Assembly: GCA_018697195.1 (NCBI GenBank)
Contig: JAGMWU010000037.1
Coordinates: 806,001 to 870,000 of the forward strand
DNA length: 64,000 nucleotides
Direction of reading: 5' to 3'
From: Certhia americana
Lineage: Eukaryota > Chordata > Aves > Passeriformes > Certhiidae
Part shown: positions 51,601-62,596 of the stretch, in pieces
Layout of the letters: each line of letters opens with the position of its first letter
Numbering within the stretch: position 1 is the stretch's first letter
Made by a program: the position numbers and the translations under genes
The notes under the pieces: model-generated
What the model was told of the DNA's origin: nothing
Database searches by the model: none
Seen by the model: the letters and a program-made list of their open reading frames with translations, nothing else

Positions 51601-54600
51601 TATTGTTCTTTTTTTTTTTATATTGCATGAATCTTAAAAAAATTCCCTACCTGGAAATCCTGACTGCTGTCTGAGTCTGAGTGGTATGACTTTTCATGCC
51701 CTTGCTCAATGAACAGCGCAAATTTGTTCACCCAAACAGGATTTCTTATTTTGAGCTGTGAGTATAATTTGTCTGTCTTCACTGAACAACAGCTGCTAAT
51801 ATCTGATATCTGCAGGACTCAAAACAAGAGGCTGAAGTCGTGTTCTTAACTTTCTGATTTACAGGAGAAGTAGGGAACTAAAGTAGGTCAAGATCAATAT
51901 GCTTTTAGAAACAGTTTCAGTAAAAGTAAAAAACCACTTTTTTGTTGTTTGAGTGCTACAATGCAGCACTTATAACCTGACTGCTTCTTCCTGTGTGCAG
52001 TGGCAATAGAAACCGATTAGTTTTGAAAATTAATGTTTCAGACTTCAAATATTGTTGTTTTTCACTTTCCCTTCTCACTAGCCATTAGAATGTGACATTC
52101 TTAGAAATGAGGAAGGGTTTAATGTGGGGCTCTTTAGTAATGTCATTTCCACACCTGCAACAATGGAGCAGAGCATGGCCACTGTATAGCACCAGTATGA
52201 CTAAAAGCCACTAAATGCTTTATATCTGTACTGACATTTAACAATTGTTTTGAATTATGAGTTGAAAGTCTCAGTTTCATGTCTTGCATGATGCACATGG
52301 CTTTCAGTTTAGCTGGAGACGCTGCTCCAGACACTCGTTTTCACCACACACAATTCCTTCCATGTTAGAAACGCTGCTGCTTCTCCACACCCTGAGGTCA
52401 GGAGAGGTCAGCAGTGGAGCATGTGCCTACACGTGATAGAATAAAGTCTTAGAATAAAGGCTGCCTGAAGTTTGTCCTGCTAGGCAGGTCAGTTTTCCAT
52501 TTTTGAGGTGGTAAACTTCATATGCAACAAGACAGGAAATTTCAGAGGGAAACTGGGATAATTAAAATAATCTTGTTTGGCCCACTGCCAATTCTTTCAT
52601 CTCGGAAAACATTGCTGTGGAGACAGGCACAGATCCTGTAAATTAGTCTAATCTGAATAGCTCTCATCTAACATTTTTGAGCATTGAACCTTAGTGAATA
52701 TCTAACATGCAAGGGCATTTCTGTAGGACAGTTTGAATACTTTTGCTTTCATAATTTATTTCTTTTTCTTTATTGGCTGTTCCTTGAGATTAAGGCTGGA
52801 CTAAGTGGATCCTCAGGTTAGTGTGGTATTTCCTCATGTAGATTGCATCACAAAACCACTCCAGAAGAAGATATTTTCATGAGCAAAACTTGTATAAATT
52901 ATGAAGAAAAAAAAATTTGCCTGGAAAAGCTGAAATAGAGATTTAAATATTGCACAAGCTGGATAGAATTAAAGCTCCTCTTGTTTTTCAGTTTCCAAAT
53001 CTAGAAGCCATAACGTTCTCTCCTCCTGTGCTTAATCTAGAGTGTTTGTAATAAACCACCTTGTCTGCATGCCAAGAGATTGCCACATAGAAACAAATTG
53101 CTACTGATGACAGAGGTAAATCTTGTCATTCTGAAAATTATTCCTTAGGCAGCTTCTTGGTAACTTTGTTTTCCAGATGATTCCTGATGAATCAGTGGCA
53201 GCGACTCAGAGAGGAAACAGTTGCTCAGAGAGTTTTGCTGTGCTGACACTGGTGTGTGCCTGGGAGCCTGGCAGCTGGCTCGGTGGGAGCATCCACGAGC
53301 CAATCCATAGGTTTCGTTCCATACATCCCCTCAGCAGTACTTATGTAGAGCCCTTAGATGGTGCTGTATGGCAGCGCACGGCACCTCCGCTGCCTTAGGG
53401 GATGCCTGTGCCCCACTCAGGGCTACCACTGGGCCGTAGTTCAGTCTAAAGAAGGTGAAAAAGCAGTCTCTGGGCTCTGTTAATTGGGATGAGTAAATGA
53501 AATCTGTCAGTAGAGACATATTAAATATTACATTCAAACATGGATTTCAACAGCTGCTGTAATTTAATCCTTATAAACTTGAATCATGTCATGCTTAAAC
53601 TTCCATGCCAAATGTACTGCTCTCTGTCTGTAAAACAAAGGGCTGTTAAATAATATCTAAGGAGTTTTTACAGGGAGTTCGAGGATCATCATGGTGGAAG
53701 AATAGTGCTCATCCTGGGAACTTCCTCATGTAAATATGGGTGTGGTGGTGTGGCTTTCAGGCTAAAACTTCCAGGCTGTGAAACTCCCTTCATTTCTGAA
53801 GAATTAGGGATGCAGATTTAGGAATTTGAGTTGTGCTGTCAGTTGCAATGGAATTGAAATGGAATTTCCTCTAGCAGGATGGGTTTCAAGCCACAAAGTA
53901 AATTTTATTTGGAAACTGTTGCTTAAATTATTAAAGAGTTATTAAATAACTCTCAAATACTGATGGTATCTTTTGCAACAACACAGGAGAGAAGTGGGTT
54001 ATTGAAAACAAATTGATCTCTGCCCCCTAGAAAAGAGTTATGTGACTTGTTTTTTTTTCTATGTTGGGAATATGGCCATCCTATAGTTTTATTGCTTGCT
54101 TATGCATGTTCCTGTATTTTGTGTTTTCCACCTGTTCCTGCAGCTTGAAGGGGTTAAGCCTGGGAACATTCTGCTAAAGCAAATGAAATATGCACATGAA
54201 ATAGTTCATGTTTTCAGAATGACTTCACCTAGTCATGACTTTTATTTATTTATTTTGAGAGAGAAAGAGCTGTTGTTGTTACAGTCCCCGCACTCTCTGC
54301 TCTATTTTTTGAATCGTTGGAACTTCTTATAGCCCAACTTTTTCTCCAGACATTTGAAATGTCCCAGGCTGCATAAACTGAGTGTCTGCTGTGTGCTCCT
54401 CTCGTCCCAGTAAATCTCATCCTGTGGTCCCTGTGTGCTGTTATTTTAGGTGTATCCTTTACTACTATGTGGGTTGTTAACGTTACCCTGAATTCTGCTG
54501 CCATGTAGGTGGGACCAAGCACTGAGATTTTCTTTCATGTGAGTTGAGAAAGAAACTATGGCTTGAAAACACTGACAAGTTACTGGGTGGTGATTTGTAG

Positions 54601-57099
54601 CCTAAAGCTGGTGGCTATAAATTCTCACCTGTGAAAAGAGAATCTTGTAGCTCTGCACAATATGTTCTTCCAGCTGCAGCTGAATTTTTGCTCTGTTAAT
54701 ATCCTTAAGCAGCTGCAGCAGTGTGTCACACTGATCTGGCATTTTGTATCCCCAAAGCTCTGCTCAAATATTTGAATTTAGGAAGGCACTCCACTGAGCT
54801 GAGAGGGAGGCCAGTCACTACAGCTTTACAGGAAAAGAAAGAGCACCTGGGAGGTTAAAGCAACTTTCCCTCACCATGCAGCAAGTCAGTGGTGGGGCTG
54901 GAATTGCAGTTCAGGAGGTTCCTGGCTCATGCTACACCACGCTGTGGAGAAAGGTCATTTCCCAAAATAGTGCAGAAGGTTTGTTATTGATAATAGGGCA
55001 ACAAAGGGCTCTAGATATATTAATAGGTCGCTGTGTGCCGCCCTTACTAATACATAATTTAGCAACCTTGCAAAATGGGCTACATCATGTTTTTCTGCAG
55101 CAGTATCACATTCACAGTTAGGTTTGTCTGCTATACTCTGGATAGGTATTTTGGCTCTTCTAACACAGTTTTATTTTAAGTAAATAGGGATACTTACTAA
55201 GCAGGCATAAAAAGCCTCCTGATTAGCAGTCACATTAAACTGCAATATCCAGCTCACCTTTCAGGCCAGCAGAGCTCCTCTGCCCCTTGAAGCCACTGAG
55301 CTCTCTCTGCCTGAGGAGAACAGACAGGTGACAGAGGATTTTGGTGGCAGTCATACCTGGCAGTGCAGGAACTGGGGTACAGGGATGGGAGCCCACAGGG
55401 CTGCCAGGTTTGACGATGGCCTTAGGCCTCCCAGGGAAGCAGGCAAACCCCATCCCCACCCAATTGGACAGAGTAGAAGGTGCTGATACTTGTGAAGGGG
55501 TTTTCATTGAGACTTGGCCCCAGCTGTTTCTCAAATGACCTTGGGGAATGGGGTATTTGGTAGCAATTGTTGGATCTTGTAGATTTTTATTTCAATTTGC
55601 CTTTTATAAAATGCTGTTAATCTCCTTTGAACTCTTTTACTTTAGGAGTGTACTTACTGAAGGATTTTGTTTCTTCTCAAAATGAATTATTTGACCTGCT
55701 AGGTTATTCAGCAAATTCAAAAGTGCTATGTAGGAAACAAGTTTATTTTTTTCATCAAGCACCCAGATCTATGCATCTGCAATTGAAAGAAAAACAAAAT
55801 GATATTTCGCCTTAGCCAAGTCTGAAGAATTGCAGTGAATAATGGTGGGAAGAATGACTTTCATGAAGCAAACAGGTATTGAATCAATTTATTCAGTATC
55901 ATTATGGTTTGCATTTGGGAGAAGAGTCTCCAAACAGGGAAACACCAGGGAAAGAAATGTAGAAGCCAAAATGTGTAAGGAAAGTTAAGCAGAGCACATA
56001 TAGCATCCAGAAATGTCAAGGGTGCTGTTCTCCCATCTTCGTGTCTGTGGATATATGTATTTGAATTAACAGAGCAATGTGAGCTTTATTGCTGCCTTTG
56101 CTTTTTAATGCTTGTTGGTTGAAGTAATTGGATCTATTGTTGTGGGCATTGGGAATGCCAGCTTGGCTCTCACAGTCAGTGACTTGTGAACATGACCTTC
56201 TGGAGGTCAAAACACTGGAGAGCTTGCTCTGTTTCATTCTCAGAGGTACCAGTCGTAATAGTCACTGGTTTGAAAAAGCAGAGTCGATGTTCCCTACCTT
56301 TGTCTAGTTTGTTGTTTGTGCTGAATTGTGCTGTATTTTGTGTTGTTCTTGTTTTACTAATTAATCTCTTTAACTCTCCTCTGGTGTATTCAGAGTTTTT
56401 GAAGTTTGGTTGACTTTTTTTTTCCCCCTGTATTTTGGTTTGGTTTTTTTTTTTTGAACCACGGTTGAGTTTTCACAACCGACATTGGTTGATCAGAGAT
56501 TGAATTGTAAATGTTAGTGGTTTTGAGTGATGTTTGGTACTTGATTTGGCATCCTCCTTTCATTCTTCCAGGTGATGAAGTCAGCCAGATGTAGTCAAGC
56601 AGTGCCACATAGGAAAAACAGTATACTTCCTGGGAGAGACAAAAAACCCTTCTTGTGATTGAGGCCAAATGATTCACGGCAAATACTAATGGATACATAA
56701 TTTCAGCATTGACTACTGTGGCAGTTTCAGTTTGAAAACCAGGCGGAAACACCAATTTTGTGTAGTGGTTTTTGTTCGCTAATTTGAGATTTCCCAGCCA
56801 ATGCACCAAAATTTAGGTGGTGGGTCTAGTGCTGGCTAAACACTTGTACAGCCACCAGAATATACTTACTCCTTTTCTGCTGTGAGATGAGATTAGGAAA
56901 AAAAAGCAAAGCAGGCTCAGACTTTAAAGGGTATAAAAATTTTTTTTAAAACAAAACTAAATGAAGAATAAGAATCGAAATAAAATCTTCAGAACACTTC
57001 TCCTCCCCCCCCACCCTTCTTTCCCACTGACAGTGTACAGAAACAATATCTAAGATTCTCAGTCAGTTTTCCACCTTTAGAATAGTCTTTCTTCAGTTC
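45661..57099. other. Intergenic, 3' of MMAA
   Basis: About 11.4 kb of AT-rich DNA without recognised exons on either strand. In mammals ZNF827 lies beyond MMAA on the opposite strand (from memory). I see no zinc-finger exon here. A short ATTT repeat lies at about 54240-54256. Confidence 0.65.
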
Positions 57100-58450
57100 A
57101 CTTCAGGAGAGGAGCATCTCTTGCCATGCCATGGAGACTTCTCCACAAGAAGCCAGTTCTCCCATGGCTTCAATTTCTATGATTAGCAGCTGCCCAGAAA
57201 TATGCATTTATGAATTCCCTCCCATCTTTCACAGTTTTCCCACAGCTGTATTTCTGGGTCACGTCAACTTATGGGGTACTATTTTAAGGATGAGCTATCC
57301 AGAAACAAAGGCTCTCTTCATCTGTCTTGGAGATCATCTTCATCTCTGGGAACAGAGGTTCTCTTCTTCCCTTGGGGCAAAGGGCCTTGATCACTCTCAT
57401 CTCTCTCTGTTCAAGCTTCTCATGGGATCACAGCTACTTCAACATCTGCTTACTTCAGCATGGATGCCTTTGCTCAGGTCTACAATTTGAACATTCCACC
57501 TCCCAATTTTTTTCCTATGATTTAAAGGGGTATTCAAGTATATCATAGTCCATCACAATGGTTTACAAGAGAATTTCAGCCTAAAAATAAGATATCTCCT
57601 CATTCATGTCTCATCTGGGACCTGGCTCCTTCTTTTACTGACTTTGGTGTCTCTGTGTTGTTTCTCTGCATGTCTTCCTTCACTCTGTCCTTTTGTCTTA
57701 CTCTGGAGAGCATCCAAGGTCTGCAGGTCTCATCTGGCTGGCCCAGTCAGCAGGGTTACCTTTTCCAAGCTGGAAACCAGAGAGTGGTTCCCGGGATTTT
57801 CATCTTAAAATGTGCGTCGAGAAAGGCGCATCAAACTTTTTCATTGGCTTAACAATGTGTCAATATTCAGAATTAGTCACTGATTGGTTTTTTTGTCATG
57901 TCTAAAAGAAGCTGCCAAGGTCCTTACAGGGAATTATTTCCATAACTGGTTCCTTTCCTTACATACCAAAAAAATAAATTAATGCAAAATCAGGACAACT
58001 ACATCTGCCTTCCCTGCTAGGGAACTCAAGAGAGACCCAAGTAAAACATCCTCTCAAAAAAGAGACAAATGATCTCTCTAGGGCGTTTCAGTTCATGCTC
58101 CTGGTTTGGAGCATGTTTGAGTTCTTGTGGCAAAAAGTGAGATTTCAAGGTCTGTGTGGTTTGTATTTTCTGGCATCAGATGATTTTGTGGTTTTTCATG
58201 GTATGAATCCTTTCCAGGAGCTCAGGGAGCTGCTGTCAATCCTGAATTTTTCACATACAAATCCATCAAGGATTAAAGCACCAAGCATGGCATGAAACAA
58301 CCCATAGATTTTGTGGTCCATCACTGGATTGGCTGGAATTAGAGCAAACCAATCATGGCACTGGTGATTAGATTGCCTACCATGAAATTCCTGGATAGTT
58401 CATATGGGGACAGTTGTGCTTCCTCAGAGCCTTTTTATTTCTCCCCAAAA
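57100..58450 (-). mobile_element. Probable LTR-retroelement sequence, minus strand (boundaries approximate)
   Basis: On the minus strand the block is purine-rich, with many AGATGAAGA- and GAGAGATGAG-like words. It contains several CCAAT boxes and a CTCTGAGGA segment next to an A-rich AATAAAAAGG. Its wording resembles long LTRs that are common in songbird genomes, from memory. It has several + strand open frames (57131-57490 and others) that look like repeat by-products. No gag, pol or env homology was seen. It could instead be ordinary intergenic DNA. Confidence 0.4.
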
Positions 58451-61400
58451 ACACACCAGGATATAGTGATCATGTTTTCCCTATCAAAGATTCTGTTTTA
58501 GCTGATGTGAGTATGTTTTTCCCCAGTCTTTAGCCTTCTTGAACCACACTGCTCCATAAAAATGCTCACATTACCAGCTGAAATTTGCATCTGCTATAGG
58601 AATTCTGTTTAGGAGTGTGGGTGGGCTTACTCTGTAGCGGTGTTGTTTTTCTGGAGTTAGGAGAGTTAAACTCAAAACTTAAAACTCCTTAAAACTGAAC
58701 TCCTGCTTACAAAGAATTTGAGTATTTTTATGTCTTTCTAGAGAGCTTTATTTTTTTTGTGCTGCTCTGTGGCTTGATCGGGGCAAGCAGCACATTGTAT
58801 ATCTGCTTGCACTTGTTTGAAATTGATGCTGTGCCCTGGGTGTTGTGCTCAGATTTACAGCTGAGGGAAAAAGAACAACCACTTGTTACCATCTTTTTTT
58901 CCCCCTCCTCAATGTGTCACACTGTGCCATGGTCCTTCAGAAGCCTATTGGGCTACTCGGAACCAGGGAAAGAAAATTGGTGAGCAGAGTATTAAACCTA
59001 TTGTTTCAGGTCTCATTTCCTTCAGGGTTCTGCATTTCTGACTCTTTTTGGCAAGGGTTTTTTCAGTGCTTTGCATGGGGCAAGTGTTTCTGAGGATATA
59101 AAATGTTTTGTCACTGGAGAAGAACCAGGGCTGGGGAAATTAGTAGTCCCAGTTGTTGTGTAAATAGCTTTAAGGGAATAACTTCTTTTTGAAGAGGCCT
59201 TTTTGTGGTTAAGTCAATCAAGGCATTCTCTTATTTAGGAAACCTGTTTTCTTTAGCCCAAACAGGTTAAAATCCATTTGGATCATCTCACAAACATTGT
59301 TGGTTTGGTTTTTGTTTTGTTTTCCTAGATATCTTTTGTTTATGTGGTATGGCCTTGCTAAAACTATCCATTCCTCAAACCTTCCATCTGCTCGTACTTT
59401 TAGATTCTTATGAAGGTGTATTGTATAATTCACACAGTGAATTGTATTGTGTATTGTTCTCCTTTTCCTTATTTCTCCCTGTAGATGGAAAGCTTCTACA
59501 GCTGGGGTGAAATCCATGCTACCTTTAATTGCTAAGGGCAAATTCCCACTTTTGCAAAGCACTTCTCTTTCATTTCCCTTCACTCTGTATCTTTGCATCT
59601 CTGTCTTGTGACTTGTTTGGCAAAGGCTGACAGACCCCTTTCTAGCCTGATAGGGCAATTCTGGCAGAGGTACCTCACAGGTGCAGCCCTCGTCACCACT
59701 GTTAGATAAGGGAAAATGCATTTTTCATCTGGAGTTAGAAAATGATCCACACTATAGTCCCTTGCTCAAAATCCTGGCTGTTTCTCTTCAAGAGATGCTG
59801 AAGTTACATCATGCATCTGACTGGCTGATGGCTTATTGAGCTTTTATTTACAGATGTGTATAAATAAAATCAGTCTGCCTCTACAAACTGTCAAATTGTA
59901 TTTCCCAAAAGCTAAGGAATCTTCAGTCCATTAAATTTGGAGGTAATGAATGAGCCCAACTCTCTAGAAAGAGCATCTTTTGTTCAGAAAGACTGGTTTG
60001 TTTTTAATCTGGCTGCTGACATGAGTTTTCTACATTTTTTTTCCTGCAAAAAGGGAAAATACTGTTTTTGATGTGTTAAAAAAGTTATTGCACTGTGGTA
60101 TTTAGTGTAATTATGTTACTTCATGTTTTGAATTAAAGAGATCCTGAATAGTTGAAGGTGTATGTGATATGAGCACAGACAAACCAAGATGTGTAGGCAG
60201 GGGATGAGGAAGGGGAATTACTTAAAAGTGTTCACCTTCTGACATTATTTGTGCAAGGGAGAGGGTAGGTCACTGGCAGCAGGTGCCCTGAGCAGTTTGT
60301 ATGGCTGGCTTCTGTTCGCCTCTTTGGGGTGTGGCTTTGAATTACAGTGTTCTGTTTGATCATTGTCAGGAAAAGAGAACCACATTTTGAATTGGAGTAC
60401 CTCGAGGTTAAGTCCCATGCCTTATAAGTTAAGAAAGAAATCAGTTGCTTGTCTTCATGGCCAGCCTATGGGACATGGAGGATACATTACCCATTTCCTA
60501 GTTAAGCTGCATTAATCTGTTTTCTGACACCTCTCATGTCCAAAACAACCTGCAGGCTCTGCCAGGGCTCAGCCATGTTGAGCTTGCTGGGTTGGTTTCA
60601 GCACCTTCCAAAAGGTCTTTGATTGATTAGAGTCTCAAACTCCTGCCTCTCCATTCCTGGAGAATTTTATTGCCAATCTCAGGTCCTCCCTGTAATGAGC
60701 TGAAGACTGGAAGGGCTTTGGCACATGCTTGATTGTCCATTAGCAAGAGAAACTGCTGATTGCCAAGAACCCCACAAGATACATTGGGTGGAGCAGATGG
60801 ATGGTGTGAGGACAGGCTGCTGTCTTCTCTTGCCTCTGCCCTGTGTCCCAGATTGCCTGCTGGAGTTGAAGAGGGTGAGACATTTCCCCTGCACTTAGCA
60901 GCAGTCTCTGTCTGTGACTGGAAGGTTTCCCTGTGTTCTCTCACCTTGCTGGGAGATCTTTCAAAGACCTTTGAAAGAGATGGGAGGGTATCTTTCCTTG
61001 AGGGTAGCTTTCTTTGCTGGCTGTCCTCTTTATAGGCAGGAGGGAAAGGATTAAAAGGATAAACAAGGATTCCATCAGAATTCAAGTTGAATGCATTCTT
61101 GGAATGGTGTAAAATGTCAGATTTCACTTGGCTTGACTGACAATATTAATTGTGTTCTTGGGTAAGTGCTTTTTCCTTTTTTTGTTTACAGGAAAGGAGT
61201 CCCTTTCAGAAAGCTTGTGATGAGATGATGTGAGGCACTTGGCAGTCTTACATGGGAAGCAAGATAATTGATTTGAGTTTGTTATGACACTGCAACTTGT
61301 CCACCCTCTGCAAGAGCGGAGCAAGAGGAGACCAGGGATGTGCACGTCTGCTGGGGTGGAAGTTCTCTGGCTTTCAGTGTTTGCACAGTGAATTCAATGT

Positions 61401-61675
61401 CAACATACAGACAGACAGAAGATCTCAGAGGAGGCAGAGGTAAAGCAGCCTGGCTTTTTGAGGTTTCCAGAAAGAGCTGCAGAGCTAAGGGATTTCTTCT
61501 GAGCTTTTGGCCTGTCATGAACTGGCAGATGACATGGGAGGAGGTAGTCCCTGGTCATTTGGCAGTGCCAGGAGCAAGCTTTGAACCATGCAAACTTCTG
61601 GCAGGTTAGGAAACATTCCCACTAGACACTTCAGAGTCCTGGCCTCTTGGATGCCAGTGACAGTTCTGGGTGATC

Positions 61676-61679
<4 letters not shown>
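58451..61679. other. Intergenic
   Basis: No recognised gene. Two long minus-strand open frames are present (59218-59721 with 167 codons, and 60627-61127 with 166 codons), but neither resembles a known family or shows splice or codon evidence. Confidence 0.6.

Positions 61680-61717
<38 letters not shown>
61680..61717. repeat. (AT)n microsatellite
   Basis: An uninterrupted TA/AT dinucleotide array of about 19 units. It is likely to be length-polymorphic. Confidence 0.95.
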
Positions 61718-61720
<3 letters not shown>

Positions 61721-61924
61721 ACTACTATTGAGTTGTCTCAGTTCCTCTCTTAGACTAGCCCAAGAAACTAAAAATTTTAATGGGAAACAGATTTTCTGAA
61801 CAGTGCAAAACCATATCCCATCCGTTTTCTTTTGGCTCTCTAAATGTGGAGGATTCTTGAAGTCTCTACCGCCAAATAAGAGCCTGGATGTTGACAAGCT
61901 ATTAATTGACAGAAAAAATCTAAT

Positions 61925-62230
61925 GGCAATGTCACAGTGCAGCTAGAAGTAACTCAACCAGCCTAGAAGTAAACAAGTCCCTGGGTGAACAAGGATAGGT
62001 TGGATTCAAATCTGCACAGGGACCCTCAGCCAGTGTCATTCAGCCCTAAACACAGATGTGTCATTAGCCAGAGAGCTGGAAGGTCCTCAGACCTCAACCA
62101 ATCATATGTGTAAGTGAGGGAAACTTGAAGCTCCTATAAAAGGGGCTGGGAGAGTGAACTTGAGGCTTTTGTCACGTGGATCTCTGAGAGTTCATGTCAT
62201 TTGTCTGTCTCTGGTGAACACACAACAACA
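61925..62230 (+). promoter_or_regulatory. CCAAT/TATA promoter-like block, probably a diverged LTR
   Basis: CCAAT at 62098-62102 is followed 33 bases later by TATAAAAGG at 62135, a textbook class II core promoter layout. Start would be expected near 62165. An E-box CACGTG lies at about 62174. The layout is typical of an LTR U3/R region, and the downstream ACACACAACAACA at about 62218-62230 could be the U5 end. No target-site duplication was found. A cellular promoter of an unrecognised transcript is the alternative. Confidence 0.4.
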
Positions 62231-62542
62231 CTCAGGTGGCTTGGGCTGAATGGCAAATACAAAAGTTGAGTGCAGTTACTAGTTTTAATAGACTAGCCAC
62301 AGGATAGTAACAGTGTGAAGGTGAGGAAGAAGACTGGCCTGGCTGAATAGGGAGCTTTTGGTGAACTCAGGGAAGAAGAAGAACTTCTGACCTTTAGAAG
62401 GGGTAGGTAACTCAGGAAAAGTACAAGGATGTCATTAGGTCATGTAGAGAGAAAATAGGTGAAAGCTCAGCTGCAGATCAATCTGAGCTTCCCTGCGAAA
62501 GATAATAAAAAGGTACCTTAATAAATTCATTAATAACAAAAG
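62231..62542. other. Intergenic with good splice donor at 62321
   Basis: No coding potential was recognised. AAG/GTGAGG at 62320/62321 is a strong donor match about 155 bases after the predicted start of the 62.1 kb promoter-like block. Confidence 0.35.
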
Positions 62543-62596
62543 GAGGGCCTTGGAAGCCTTTTCCAACCTTAATGATTATAGGATTCTGTGGAATAC
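62543..62596 (+). mobile_element. CR1 3' tail fragment
   Basis: A GGCCTTGGAAGCC..TTTCCAACC..AATGATTATAGGATTCTGTGGAAT pattern matches the 3' end of CR1 elements in sense orientation, with the ATTCTRTG-like octamer tail. Only about 50 bases remain. Confidence 0.65.

Noticed and set aside
56390..56809. 139-codon minus-strand ORF ending in a Lys-rich stretch
   Set aside because: The Lys-rich part comes from poly-T tracts on the + strand, and no family resemblance is present.
59218..59721. 167-codon minus-strand ORF
   Set aside because: No domain or family is visible, the frame is AT-rich with mixed composition, and no splice context was seen. It is best explained by chance in 64 kb.
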